Below are positions 24,288 through 37,800 of a stretch of 64,000 nucleotides of DNA, piece by piece. The first letter of the stretch is position 1, and each line of letters starts with the position of its first letter. This DNA comes from Begonia masoniana (lineage: Eukaryota; Streptophyta; Magnoliopsida; Cucurbitales; Begoniaceae). The position numbers and the translations under genes were made by a program. The notes under the pieces were generated by a model, which saw nothing but the letters and a program-made list of their open reading frames with translations, had not been told where the DNA came from and ran no database searches. The DNA lies in the NCBI GenBank assembly GCA_022432975.1, contig CM039503.1:46851259-46915258 (forward strand). The letters are read 5' to 3'.

Positions 24288-25140
24288 TGATGTGATCCAA
24301 GCAGCGACCAAGCCCAAGCCCAAGAGAAACGATTCAATTGAGGACATTGGCGGCCTAATGACACGGTCCAAAGCTAAGAAGATGCGTGAGGCCTTGCAAG
24401 GATTAATTTTAGAGATCCAAGAGAGAGAGGAACCGCGACAACTTGATCTAAAACTATTGAATGTGCCAATGATTAAAGATAATCAAAATCAAGTTGAAGC
24501 AAGGGAGGCCAAAGATGCATGAAGATTTACATGTGCCATGCACATGCACGTGTAAGAATTAAAAAGTCACATGCGAAGCACATGCAAATTCAAACAAATC
24601 ACGTATGAGAGATCTTATTCGACAGAATCTACTCAAATAATATGCAAACGTAGTTTAAACGAGAGATGATATCTGATTATGCCAAGGATCATTATCTCAC
24701 GATTTTATTAGTTATTTTATTTTTATTTTTGTTTTTTTAATTATTTAATTTAATTTTAATGTGTTGCCTATTTAATGGCAAAACTATTTGATTTAATGAA
24801 AGAACAAGTTTGAATTAAAAAAGATTGAGTTTTTAGAGAGGATTTTTCTTTAGTTCTTTGCGAAGAATAACGATCTTCTTTAAGTAACGCTTGAAGAATC
24901 TCGCTTGATAGCTTTGGTTCTTACCAACGAGTTTGGTCTGGGTCAAGCTCCTGTTTGATAGCTTCAGTTCAGCCAACAGGTATGACTCGGGTCAAGCTTC
25001 TACTTTGATAACTAGGGTTCTATCGAATTCTTCGATTGGGGTCTTAGTTCCTTACTTTGTTCTTGAATCGAAAAGGCGTTCCTTGAATTATTCCTCGTTG
25101 TTGTCGGGTCCCGGGTCCTTTCGATCCGTGGTTCACATTA
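24288..25140 (+). repeat. TE3 5' LTR (0.85 kb)
   Basis: It begins TGATGTGATCC, against TGTAGTGATCC in the 3' LTR. An open frame at 24292-24522 encodes a basic segment (MTRSKAKKMREAL) that in the 3' copy forms the C-terminal tail of the integrase frame. Confidence 0.88.
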
Positions 25141-25142
25141 GT

Positions 25143-25154
25143 TGGTATCAGAGC
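25143..25154 (+). promoter_or_regulatory. TE3 primer-binding site, initiator tRNA-Met
   Basis: TGGTATCAGAGC, a perfect match to the standard plant LTR-retrotransposon primer site, two bases after the LTR. Confidence 0.92.
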
Positions 25155-26673
25155 TTCGGCTCCTTGATTCAAGAAGCTATCTTTAATTTTTGGTTATCAA
25201 TATTTTCTTCATCTTATTCTATTCGTCCTAGTACTCAAAAAGCACAAAAAAAAATCATTTTTTTCCATCCTTATTATCAAGTCTCGATTTTTATCATCAA
25301 CTTTTTTCTTCTTGTGAATTTCTCCTCTTGAAATTCGAAAAGTACAAAAAAAAATTCTCAAAGGTAAAAAAAAAAAAGAGTGGTCAAGAGTTAAAAAAAA
25401 AAAGTTGTTAGAAGTCAAAAAAAAAAATCAAAATTTTGTTCTAGATATTTTGAAAATTCAAATAGTTGAATCTTCATTCGGAATATTGTATTTATCCAAA
25501 TTTATTCTTTGAAAGTTCAAATTGTTGAATCTTCATTTGAAATATTGTCATCATCCAAACTTTTCTCTTATTACAATTATACCCTTAATTTAGTCATCCT
25601 TACAAGTTTGAACCTTTAAGCTTTAAAGTTTGATTTTTTATAGTTTGGCTTGTTGAATATTTACCATCGATCAAGTTCTTATGTAGAGAACTAAAAGGGA
25701 GATCTAGAGGTAAAAGGCAAGAGGGTGAGACTATTATAGAAAAAGTCTTAATTTTTTAGCGAAACACGAGTGAAGTGACATCCATCGAGAGCAAACACGT
25801 GAGGGAGAGGTAAGGTCCATTACTTGATTATTTTTCTTTTACTTCTAACAATTTTCTTTTATTTTCTTATTGTAGTCGAAAAAGAATATCATGAGTGGAG
25901 AACACAACAACGTTGATTTAAAATTGTTCATGAGAGCCATGCAAGATCAATACACGGCTCTAAATCGGAGAATGGAACGATTGGAAACTCCGACCCCTAG
26001 TCATGCACGACAAAGGAAGGATTTTGATGGAGAATTCGAAGAGTATAGTGGTTATTATCCAAAAGAAAGAAATGAGGGGACAAATCGAGAAGACAATGAT
26101 TTACGAAATATCAAGGTATATATTCCACCTTTCCAAGGGAAGAACGACCCCGAGGGATATTTGGATTGGGAATGAAAAGTAGACTTGGTATTTGAGTTTC
26201 AAAATTATTCGGAGGAAAAGAAGCTAAAGTTGATCACCATGGAGTTCATGGACTATGCTAGTATTTGGTGGGATCAATTAGTGAAGAACCGGAGAAGGAA
26301 TGGTGAAGCACAAATCTGCACATGGGAAGACTTGAAGGCCAACATGAAAAAAAGATATGTTCCATCATACTACTATAGAGACGTGTGTCGAAAGCTCCAA
26401 AATTTGACACAAGGTTTCAAAAGTGTGGAGAAATATTATAAAGAGATGGAGGTAACCATGATAAGAGCTAATGTGGAAGAAGATAAGGAAGCAACCATGG
26501 CACATTTTATTGGGGGATTGAATCGAGATATTGCGGATGTGGTGGATCTACAACACTACATCGACTTGGAGGAGTTACTACACAAATCAATCAAAATTGA
26601 GCGACAACTAAAGTCTAAGAGAAGTACTAGGGTTGGTACAACATCAACCACAACTTGGCAAACAAATTGGAAA

Positions 26674-27319
26674 AATGAGAAGCCAAAACCAAGAGAGGTT
26701 CTAAAGGAAAAATTGTGTCCAACAATTAAATGTTACCATAAAAAGCTAAAGCTGAGACTTCAAATCCAATTAGAACCTGAGAGATTAAGTGCTTTCGATG
26801 CCAAGGGTTCGGACACATAGCTTCAAATTGTCCAAATAAAAGAGCTATGATTTTAAGGGACAATGGCGATGTGGAGAGTGTGAGTTCGAGTGAAGGTGAG
26901 ATGCCACCACTTGAGGATTATAGTGACGTTGAGGTAGAGGAACCAGTAAAAGGAGATATTTTAGTCACAAGGCGAGTATTGAATGTGCAAACTAAAATGA
27001 GAAGCCAAAACCAAGAGAGGTTCTAAAGGAAAAATTGTGTCCAACAATAAATGTTACCATAAAAAGCTAAAGCTGAGACTTCAAATCCAATTAGAACCTG
27101 AGAGATAAGTGCTTTCGATGCGATGCCAAGGGTTCGGACACATAGCTTCAAATTGTCCAAATAAAAGAGCTATGATTTTAAGGGACAATGGCGATGTGGA
27201 GAGTGTGAGTTCGAGTGAAGGTGAGATGCCACCACTTGAGGATTATAGTGACGTTGAGGTAGAGGAACCAGTAAAAGGAGATATTTTAGTCACAAGGCGA
27301 GTATTGAATGTGCAAACTA
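26674..27319 (+). repeat. Tandem duplication (~322 bp) in TE3 gag
   Basis: The block beginning AATGAGAAGCCAAAACC and ending GTGCAAACTAA is present twice head to tail, with the second copy from about 26996. The copies are nearly identical, differing by small indels, so the duplication is recent. Confidence 0.9.
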
Positions 27320-30300
27320 AGAAAGATGGAGACAAAGTACAACGTGAGCATATATTCCATACAAGATGCCATGTGCACAACAAAGTTTGTAGTTTGATCA
27401 TCGATAGTGGGAGTTGCACCAATGTAGCAAGCACATTACTAGTCCAAAAGTTGAACTTGAAAACTGAGCAACATCCAAAACCATACAAGTTGCAATGGTT
27501 AAGCGATTGTGGAGAAATCAATGTGACTAAACAGGTGGAAGTTCCTTTATCAATTGGAAAGTATCAAGATAAAGTTTTATGTGATGTAGTGCCGATGCAA
27601 GCTACACACATACTTTTGGGGAGACCTTGGCAATTTGACCGAAACGTCAAACATAATGGTTACAAGAATAAGTATTCGTTGGTTTACAATGGAAAAACTG
27701 TTATCCTTACACCATTAAAACCATGAGAGGCAATTGTAGACCAAGAGAGGATTGCAAAGGAATTCCAAAAGATTAGGGCTGAAAAAGAAAAATAAAGTGG
27801 TGAAAAGAAATTAGTTGAAAAAGAAGCAAAAAAAGAAAAAGAAAGTAGAAAAAAAATAGTTGAAAAGAGCACAAAGAGGGATGAAAAACCGAGGGAGCAA
27901 GAGAGAAAAATCGAGGGAAAAGAGATAAAAACCGAGGGAGAGAGTGAACAAAAGCCGAGTGAAAAACAAATTGTATTGATGAACAAAAGTGAGGATAAGC
28001 ATGAGATGATTTTGCTTTTATATAAAGATGTTTATTTATCATCTAATGACTTACTAAATTTTCTTCCAAGTGCTGTGATTTCTCTTTTGCAAGAGTTTAA
28101 GGATGTATTCCCAGAGGAGTTACCAAAAGGAGTACCACTACTTAGAGGAATCGAGCATCAAATTGATTTCATCCCGGGTGCGACAATTCCAAACCGACCG
28201 GCATATCGAGCGAATCCAGAGGAAACAAAGGAAATTCAAAGGAAAGTGGACAAGGGTCTAGTGAAAGAAAGCCTAAGCCCATGCTCGGTACACGTGATAT
28301 TGGTGCCAAAGAAGGACGGATCATGGAGGATGTGTGTGGATTGTCGAGCAATCAATAAAATAACGATAAAGTATCGACATCCTATACCAAGGTTAGATGA
28401 CATGCTTGATGAATTATATGGCGCTTATTTTTTCTCAAAAATTGATTTAAATAATAGATATTATCAAATTCGTATGAAAAGGGAGACGAGTGGAAAACTG
28501 CTTTCAAAATAAAATTTGGTCTTTATGAGTGGTTAGCCATGCCTTTTGGATCATCTAATGCACCTAGCACATTTATGAGGTTAATGAATCACGTATTACG
28601 ACCGTTTATTGGAAAATTTGTCGTGGTTTATTTTTATGATATATTAGTTTATAGCAAAATATTAGAACAACACGTGAAACATTTAAAATATGTTTTTAAT
28701 ATTTTGCGAATAAACCATTTATATGCTAACCTCAAAAAGTGCACTTTTTGCATGGAATCGGTAGTGTTTCTTGGTTTTGTAGTGAGCTCGAGTGGAGTTT
28801 CGGTGGACGAAGAAAAGGTCAAGGCAATCAATGAGTGGCCGACACCTAAGAATGCTAACGAGGTACGTAGTTTTCATGGCTTAGCTAGCTTTTACCAAAG
28901 ATTCATTAGAGATTTTAGTACTATTGTAGCACCATTGAATGGTTTGGTTAAAAAGAATGTGGATTTTAGGTGGACTGAGTTACATGATGAATCTTTTAAT
29001 CTTCTAAAAGAAAAGTTAACTAATGCATCTTTGTTAGTTTTGTCAAATTTTGATAAAACATTTGAGATTGAATATGATGCGTCGGGAAAAGGAATTGGTG
29101 GTGTTTTGATGCAGGATATGAAGCCGATCGCTTACTTTAGTGAAAAGCTTAGTGGCGCGGTCTTAAACTATCCAACATACGACAAGGAGTTGTATGCCTT
29201 GGTGAGAACATTACAAACGTGGCAACACTACTTGTGGCCCAAGGAGTTCATCATCCATTCTGACCATGAAAGCCTAAAACACTTAAAGACACAAGGAAAG
29301 TTGCACAAGAGACATGCAAAGTGGATGGAGTTCATAGAGACCTTTCCTTATGTTATTCATTATAAAAAAGGTAAAGAGAATGTGGTTGCCGATGCATTGT
29401 CAAGATGGTACGTGCTTATAACTACTTTACAATCTAAGTTGTTAGGATTTGATTTAATAAAGGACTTATATGAATCGGACTCAGATTTTGATCTTGTTTG
29501 GAAAGAATGTGAGAAACATGCATGTAATGATTATTATAAACATGATGGATTTTATTTAAAAAGGACAAACTTTGTATCCCTAAATGTTCTTTAAGAGAGT
29601 TACTTGTTAGAGATACTCATGGAGGAGGGTTAATGGGACACTTTGGAGTTACTAAACATTGAGTGTGCTTTGTAAACATTTTTATTGGCCGAAAATGACG
29701 CATCATGTTCAAGCCATTTGTGATAAGTGCATTGAGTGTAGGAATGCCAAATCAAAGATTAAACCTTATGGAAAGTACACTCCTCTACCTATTCCTAACC
29801 AACCTTGGGTGGACATATCGATGGATTTTGTGATTGGTTTGCCGAGGACACAAGGCGGGAAAGATAGCATATTTGTGGTAGTGGATAGGTTTAGTAAGAT
29901 GGCTCACTTTATAGCATGCTCAAAGACTAACGACGCTACTCATGTGGCGGATTTATTCTTCAAAGAAGTTGTGCGTTTACACGGAATTCCTAAAACCATT
30001 GTGAGTGATAGAGATGTTAAGTTCCTAAGTCACTTTTGGAGAACTTTGTGGAGTAAGCTAGGAACAAAACTTTTATTCTCAACCATGGCACACCCCCAAA
30101 CGGATGGACAAACAGAAATGGTAAATAGAACACTTTCTACATTGTTAAGAGCGATTACTTCTAAAAATTTAAAACAATGGGAAAAATGTTTACCTCATGT
30201 TGAAATTACTTACGGATTTAATCCTTTATCTCCTCTTGATATTTTATCTCTACCTACTAACAAGTTTGTTAATTTTGATGGAGAGAAAAAAAAGCTAAAT

Positions 30301-30623
30301 TTGTTAGGGACTTACATATGAAAGTACAAGAGAACATTCGAGAGAAAAGCGAGCAATATGCTCGTCAAGCAAACAAAAGACGTAAAAAGATTATATTTGA
30401 ACCCGGAGATTAGGTTTGGATACATCTTCGAAAAGAGAGGTTTCCAAATCAACGAAAAAGTAAGTTACAACCACAAGGAGATGGACCATTTCAAGTCCTT
30501 GAACGCATAAACGACAATGCCTACAAGATCGACTTACCTAGCGAATATGGTAATGTTAGTGCATCTTTTAATGTTAGTGACTTATCTTTATATGATGCAG
30601 GAGATTCGAGAACGAATCTTTTC

Positions 30624-30637
30624 GAAGAGGGAGGGAA
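30624..30637 (+). promoter_or_regulatory. TE3 polypurine tract
   Basis: GAAGAGGGAGGGA lies directly upstream of the 3' LTR. Confidence 0.8.
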
Positions 30638-31502
30638 TGTAGTGATCCAAGCAGCGACCAAGCCCAAGCCCAAGAGCAACGATCCAATTGAGGACATTGA
30701 CGGCCCAATGACACAGTCCAAAGCTAAGAAGATGCGTGAGGCCTTGCAAGGATTAATTTTAGAGATCTAAGAGAGAGAGGAACCGCAACAACTTGATCTA
30801 AAACTATTGAATGTGTCGAGGATTAAAGATAATCAAAATCAAGTTGAAGCAAGGGAAGCCAAAGATGCATGAAGATTTACATGTGTCATGCACATGCACA
30901 AGTAAGAATTAAAAAGTCACATGCAAAGCACATGCAAATTCAAACAAATCACGTATGAGAGATCTTATCCGACAGAATCTACTCAAATCAATTCAAATCA
31001 TATTCAAACGTAGTTTAAACGTGAGATGATATCTGATTATGCCAAGGATCATTATCTAACGATTTTATTAGTTATTTTATTTTTATTTTTATTTTTTTTT
31101 AATTATTTAATTTAATTTTAATGTGTTGCCTATTTAATGGCAAAACTATTTGATTTAATGAAAGAACAAGTTTGAATTAAAAAGGTTGAGTTTTTAGAGA
31201 GGATTTCTCTTTAGTTCTTTGCGAAGAACAACGATCTTCTTCAAGTCACGCTTGAAGAATCTCGCTTGATAGCTTTGGTTCTTAGCAACGAGTTTGGTCT
31301 AGGTCAAGCTCCTGTTTGATAGCTTCGGTTCAGCCAACAGGTATGGCTCGGGTCAAGCTCCTGTTTTAATAACTAGGGTTCTATCGAATTCTTCGATTGG
31401 GGTCTTAGTTCCTTACTTTGTTCTTGAATCGAAAAGGCGTTCCTTTGAATTATTCCGCGTTTTTGTCGGGTCTCGGGTCCTTTCGATCCGAGGTTCGCAT
31501 CA
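30638..31502 (+). repeat. TE3 3' LTR (0.87 kb)
   Basis: Matches the 5' LTR throughout with scattered substitutions and ends GCATCA. A C-to-T change (GAGATCTAA against GAGATCCAA) creates the stop at 30767 that closes the integrase tail. Confidence 0.92.
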
Positions 31503-32265
31503 TTTTATGCCTTCTGTTTTTATGTCTTTCAGTTAAACAGTCGTCCATTTTTGTTCTTTAAAATTATCGTCCAAAGTTATCGCCCAAAGTTGTGGGCGAT
31601 AACGTCGTCCAGAATCCATTCTGTTTCTTTAATGTTATCGCCCGAAGTTGTGGGCGATAACGTCGTCCAAAGTCCAATTGTCCATAGTACTCGTTCGACG
31701 GGTAATTGTTTAAAGTATTTGGCTAAGTGTTAGTCGTCCAAAGTTGTAGGCGATAACGTCATCCACTTCTGTCGTCCACGGCTTCTGTCATTAGTTTCTG
31801 TCGTCCATAGCCTCTTTGTCTTCTGTCGTCCACAACTTCTGTTGTCCATGGCCTCTGTCGTCTACAGTAAGTCTTCCACTGCACAACTTCTAGTTTATGT
31901 TTCCCATTTTATTAAGTCTCACACTACATGTCTGTCATCCATTCTGCCTTCTGTTTTCTGTCGTCCATTCTGCTCTTTATTTTAAACGTCCAAAGTATTC
32001 TGTTTTTCCTGTTTTCATTTCTCCCTGTCTTCCTGCTCTCGTCCAAAGTACTCATCCAAGTTTTTAATATTCCTGTCTTTCTGTTTTTCTTCTGCCATTT
32101 ATTTCTGATGTCCGACTTTTAATATGTCTTCCAGTCTTCAACACCAAAGAAGGTTTCCTCTCTGTAAGCTCTCTGTTAAGTTTTAAAGGTTCACTGTTCA
32201 AGAAAAAAAAACCATGTTTTAAAATGTCCGGAGTGATGGCTCGCTGACCCCGATCGGGCCGGGGG
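31503..32265 (+). repeat. TE2 5' LTR, piece 2
   Basis: Resumes TE2's LTR after TE3 and matches 45780-46600. It is rich in CGTCCA/GTCGTCC motifs (31540-31870), the site that expanded into an array in the 59365-62588 solo LTR. It is cut at 32265 by a solo LTR. Confidence 0.88.
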
Positions 32266-34817
32266 TGTCACGACCCGAAACCCAATGGGCCGCGACTTAC
32301 ATAATATTGTTCGTGTTCTTATTCTTGACTCGTATTTTTTTTTTAAAAAGCATAACGTAGAGGAAAGACGACTTGAGAGGAAACTTACTAGAACAATTGT
32401 AAACTCCATTTGAGACTCCTTGAAATTCATTTGGAACAGTTAAAAACAACAATAAAAATTGAAGGGAAAATTTAGAAAGGAGTGGCTCGGTATTAAAGGA
32501 AAGAAAATGGGCAGAATGGTTAAAACACAAGAGCCGATCGATCTCTCATTCTTGACTGATCGATTGCCCCACCAAAACAGCATAGCCGATCGATCGTCTG
32601 CTCCCTGGCCGATCGATCGCCCCCTACCAAACAAATTCAGCCGATCGATTGCTCATAATATGAGCGATCGATCACTCCACGAAATCAACACAGCCGATCA
32701 ATCGCGCAAACAGCCGATCGATCGACATCTTCTCTGGATATCTAAAATAAAATTGAACCAACCTGTCGATCGATCGCGACCTCCGTCGACCAATCGGCAA
32801 CCCCTCTAGCCAAAATATAAAATTACCCTAAAACAAAACTTCACCCACACCAAAACATCATACAACAGACTCATCCCAATTACTCTTAAATTCATCGATC
32901 AAAACTCAATTTAAATCATTCAACGAGCACTTTAAATCTCTATTACATTCATCAAAAGAAATCATGCGAAACAAAACGAGTAAAACCGTAACGGAAGTCA
33001 AAGCGATGAAAATCCCTTAGTCGTAAAATCCACTTCAAAACAAGAAAAGACGCCAATCATTTCAAAACTAGTTATCACACGAAAGTCCTATGAAATTCTT
33101 TTACTTAAACTCCTATAACGTAAACTTTTACCAATCTTGCTAGGAGCACAAACCATGGGTCAATCGCCGCCCAGCCACAAAACACCGCCATAAGTATCAT
33201 CCAGCAACCTTCTTAGACGACTTGGATTGAGATCCTCACCTTCCAATTCGTCACCTACATCATAAGGATCAAACTATAAGCCTAATACTTAGTAAGAAGT
33301 GCAACATATATATATAAATGCTCATGAATGCATACTTCACATAATCATGTTCGTGTTCGTGGTCATGTTCTTAATCAACATTTACTTGGCAAGAATTAGG
33401 AGAGGACACTGGGAGAAAAGGCAAGGGAATCATAATCGTGGTCCAAACGGACAATAACAGTAACGACTAGTCCAACCCCCACCAGCGGGAGGATCCGCGA
33501 GTCTTCCTGCCAGTCCGGTCCCACTAGCAGGAGGATCTGCGAACCGTACTAAAATCTTGAGAACATAATCGTGGCTAATTCACCCCGTTCTACACTTAAT
33601 CATGCTTACATATATATTTCATATTTTCATCTTAATCATATAAAATGTGCACATGATGCAAGGACATGGATTCACATAGGAATGACATACTATAAGAACG
33701 AGCAATACATCATGTATCATAACATCATTCTACTCAAATTCATCATAACATAGCACACGACATGTCATAATCATCAAACAATCACCCAAACAAACCTCTC
33801 TAGTATCCTTGTGATGTAGGGCCCTAGTGGCCGGAACTCCTAACACACTCACTTACCTGGCATCCTTTGCGAGCCGTGCACTCACCTTTAATCTCTTCTC
33901 ACCTAAGACATTTCATATTCCGATGTTAAAGATCAATCCTCAAAAAATCCAAACTCAAAACTAGTAAAGTCCTAGCTAAGGAAACTTCCTAGAAATTCAA
34001 CTAATCTCATTCGGACATTTTATCGAACACTTGGTGTGCATAAACAAAACTAACATAATATTAATAACACTTACTCCTCCCAACCGCCACAAATTCAATA
34101 ACTCCACCAATAATTTATCCTAACTACTCCAATAGCAATAAATGTATCATCAACGAGTATAAACACGCAACACTATCGATTTTCGACAAAACCTATAACC
34201 CCCAACAACTTCTAATAGAAATCATAATAAATAACAATCCCTAAAAACGAAACTAAACCTATCCAAAGATTAGAAATCTTACGTAGAGCTTTGAACGTTG
34301 AAGAAAACGAAAGAAGAATCGGCTAGGAGGTGGATTGGAGGAGGGAAGAATCGTGGGAGAGGAGAAGGGAGAGCAAGCTGCCAGGGAGAGAGGGAGATCA
34401 TGAGAAAATGAGAGATAACTTGAAGGTTTTAGGTTTTAATTAATATTTTGCTAACAATTACCATAACACCCTTCCTATTATTCTTTTACATAATTCCATT
34501 TAATAACCTATGATTTGGTTTACTCCAAAATATTATTAATCCACTAAAATTCCTCATAAATCCTTGGGGTTCCAATAAAATTTTTCGCTCGCAAAACGGA
34601 TTCAACTAACTATTTATACAAATTAAAACACTAGACGGTGGAAAATCGGCAACTCGGGCATTATAGGTTTGAATTCCTCGAAGGTTCCTTTATTTCCCTA
34701 ACCCTCATAGTCAATCACTAGGATTCTAACAAAACATTCCGCTCGTGTAATGATCTCAATTTGCTATTTTACAAAAATACCCTTAAGAGCAGAAACCCAA
34801 AAAACTCGGGCGTTACA
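32266..34817 (-). mobile_element. Solo LTR, TE1-related family (2.55 kb)
   Basis: Read on the minus strand it starts TGTAACGCCC and ends GGTCGTGACA, like TE1's LTR. The flanks share GGGG (32262-32265 and 34818-34821), a target duplication blurred by the G run. No internal coding sequence is present, so it is a recombination remnant. Near its 3' end (32534-32775) it carries a cluster of GATCGATC motifs; AGGTAAGTG lies near 33851-33859 on the minus strand. Confidence 0.85.
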
Positions 34818-34829
34818 GGGGTCGTCACA
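34818..34829 (+). repeat. TE2 5' LTR, piece 3 (terminal bases)
   Basis: GGGGTCGTCACA is the last dozen bases of the LTR, cut off by the solo LTR insertion. It is matched by the end of the 3' LTR at 46599-46610. Confidence 0.85.
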
Positions 34830-34833
34830 GTTA

Positions 34834-34846
34834 TGGTATTAGAGAC
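34834..34846 (+). promoter_or_regulatory. TE2 primer-binding site
   Basis: TGGTATTAGAGAC follows the LTR end by four bases; tRNA-Met type with a C-to-T change. Confidence 0.78.
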
Positions 34847-37800
34847 ACCAAGTTTTAAAAGCGGTTCTGGAGAACTGTCTGGTTGCGCAACCCGCCACGT
34901 GAGATTACTCCACCAACTGTAAGTGTTTAAGTTCCCGTAAAAGTTCTGTTTATTAAATTTGGTTATTCTATTTATAAGGTTTTCTTAGAAATAGTGAGAG
35001 GACATCAGGATGAAGCAAACGATAGTTCTCGTGCCATTGACCGATTAACCGAGCTGGTGGGTGTACAGTCCCGCATGGTGGAACGCATGATGGCTAGATA
35101 AGATAACAAAAATAATAATCATGGGAATGCTCCACGTGACACCAGTGGAGATAGATTTAGGCGACTCCAACCGCCTACGTTTGATGGGCTATCTACAGAC
35201 CCGACTCACGCGGAGGAATGGATCCGGCATATAGAGAGAATGTTCATCTACGCAAAAGTGGAAGAAACTAAGAAAGTTGTATGTGCCACATTTCATCTCA
35301 CTAAGAATGCGGGATTTTGGTGGGACACCGTCCAGGCAACAACAGTGGCATTGAGCTAGGAAGGATTTAAACGAATATTCTATGAGAAGTATTTTGATTG
35401 AAGTGCGAGGAAGGAAAAGATGATGGAATTCTCTCGGCTACGACAGTACGGATCAGTAGCCGAATATGTTCAGAAGTTTGATTCCTTGTCCCGCTATGCA
35501 CAACATTTGGTGGGCACCGATGAGAATAAGGTACACCAGTTCATTCAAGGGCTGAAAATGGACATAATACGCGAGATCACAACCGGGGGATTTGATGAGG
35601 CACCGTACACGAAGGTGGTGGCCAAGGCTTATCAGTTGGAAGCCTTAGAAATGAAGTTCCAGAAACAGAGGGATTCATCGAAGAGATTCCTTCGTGATGC
35701 CCCTCAACAACAACAACAAAGGGGTCGAAATTGGCAACTACAACAGCAACAGAATAGGGGCGTTAAGAGGCCCAATGAGATTGCTGCTTATCAGGATAAG
35801 GGGAAAAGACCAATGGGGGATCCTCAGCTTCCTACATGCCCGCGTTGCCACAAAAGTCACAGAGGTGAATGCAGGTTCTTTACCGGCCATTACTTTCGAT
35901 GCGGCAAAGAGGGCCATAACGTCCGGGTTTGTCCAATGCCCGACACGAGACTGAATCGTGCCGTGCCACGGGTTTTTGCATTAATAGAGGATGACGATGC
36001 CGCCCAGCACACAACGATCACAGGTACAATTTCGATATGTGAAGCACCTGCTTATACTTTGTGGGACACTGGGGCCACACACTCGTTTGTGGCTATAGAC
36101 TTCATAGTTAGAGAGAAATTTTGTTGTGTGCCGTCAGATCAACCCTACAGCGTTATGCTACCATCCGGAGAGTTTATGCACTCCGAGCAGGTTGTACGAG
36201 GTGATATAGTGTAAGTAGGAGACCAGAAGTTGTATGTCAATCTTATCGTAATCGGTATGAAAGGATACGATGTGATTCTGGGGATGGACTGGCTATTTAG
36301 ACATCACGCCACCATCAACTGCAGGTCCGGGCTTGTGTCGTTTAAGCGCCCAAATGAGAAAGAGTTCTTCTATCAGGCTATACCGGAAAAGCGGAATATG
36401 CCTGTTATATCCTTCTTGAAAGCTCAACGGCTGATGAGGTCAGGATGCGTTGGGTTTCTCGCCCATGTTGTGAATGTTCAAAGGCAAGGTGAGGTGGAAC
36501 TCCAAGACATTCCGGTGGTTCGAGACTTTTTAGAGGTTTTCTTGGATGACTTACCGGGGTTGCCACTGGATCGTGAGATTGAGTTTGAAATTGATGTATG
36601 CCCTGGTACCGAACCGGTATCGAAGAATCCGTACCGTATGGCGCCAATAGAGCTGAAGAAGTTGAAAACTCAGTTAAGGGAGTTGGTAGACCGGGGCTTT
36701 GTACGCTCTAGCTTTTCTCCGTGGGGTGCTCCAGACCTGTTTGTTAAGAAGAAGGATGGGTCCCTACGTATGTGTATTGACTACCGTGAGCTGAACAAGT
36801 TGACTATCAAGAATAAGTAGCTGTTGCCGAGGATCGACGATTTATTTGACCAGCTACAAGGGGTTCAAGTATTCTCAAAGACTGACTTGCACTCCGATTA
36901 TTATGAATTGAAGGTCAAGGCCAGTGATGTCCCAAAGACCGCCTTCAAAACCCGATACAGGCACTATGAATTTTTAGTGATGTCATTTGGGTTGACTAAT
37001 GCCCCGACGGCATTTATGGACTTGATGAACAGGATATTTCAGGACTTCTTGGATAAATTTGTGATCGTCTTCATCAACGACATCCTGGTTTATTCCAGAA
37101 GTGAAGCCGAGCACTGGGAGCACTTAGCAGTTGTGCTAACAACTCTGAAACAACACCAATTATACGTCGAGCTGTCAAAATGTGAATTCTTGTTGAGCAG
37201 GATTAACTTCCTAGGCCACGTGGTGTCTGCAGAAGGAGTTTCAGTGGATCCGGCCAAGATTCAGGCTGTGAAAGAATGGCCGAGACCGAGGAATGCCAGC
37301 GAAGTGTGAAGTTTTATCGGACTAGCTGGTTATTACAGAAAGTTCATCAAGGGATTTTCTGTGATAGCAAAGCCTATGACCAACTTAATAAGGAAAGACA
37401 TCAAGTTCAAGTGGTCTGAAGCTTGTGAGTTGAGTTTTCAGACGCTTAAGCAGAAATTAACCACTGCTACTCTGTTGGTATTACCGGTTGAAGACGGCAA
37501 ATTCAGCGTTTACTGTGATGCGTCCAAGGTTGGCTTGGGATGTGTATTAATGCAAGAAGGGAGAGTGGTGGCATACGCATCCAGGCAATTGAAGAGTTAT
37601 GAGCAAAACTACCCTACTCACGATCTGGAGTTAGCGGCAGTTGTTTTTGCACTGAAAGTATGGAGACACCACTTGTATGGACAATCATGTGAGGTGTTTT
37701 CGGTTCACAAAAGCTTGAAGTATATATTTACTCAGAAAGAGTTAAACATGAGGCAACGGGGATGGCTCGAATTCATGAAAGATTATGACATCGAGATTAA

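Larger units (their letters stand above)
25891..30769 (+). pseudogene. TE3 gag-pol polyprotein (broken), running into the 3' LTR
   Basis: Gag starts at 25891, with a stop at 26173 and a second frame at 26185-26820. The CCHC knuckle (CFRCQGFGHIASNC) occurs twice because of a tandem duplication (26674-27319). Protease has DSG near 27400. A Lys/Glu-rich linker follows (27720-27960). Reverse transcriptase is 28100-28740, with a frameshift near 28485; its catalytic FDD reads FYD (Tyr at 28635-28637), which should kill activity. RNase H is 28950-29420. Integrase is 29590-30330 and keeps the DRD and QTE motifs. It has an apparent ~20-codon in-frame deletion near 30210, where the expected segment between two YGFNP-like contexts is missing. 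The frame then continues across the LTR border to a stop at 30767. Confidence 0.88.
24288..31502 (+). mobile_element. TE3: Ty3/gypsy element (CRM/Reina-like), nested in the TE2 5' LTR
   Basis: The 5-bp target duplication TTTTA (24283-24287 and 31503-31507) is perfect, and TE2's LTR rejoins across it. LTRs are 24288-25140 and 30638-31502. The primer site follows the 5' LTR and the coding body runs 25891-30637. Integrase wording ([18 protein letters not shown]) and a C-terminus that runs into the 3' LTR recall the CRM/Reina side of the chromoviruses; the clade is inferred. Confidence 0.92.

Noticed and set aside
27684..28042. Hydrophobic Phe/Ser-rich minus-strand frames
   Set aside because: Antisense shadows of the Lys/Glu-rich linker of TE3.
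30521..30721. 66-codon minus-strand frame across the TE3 pol/LTR border
   Set aside because: Antisense shadow of the integrase tail.
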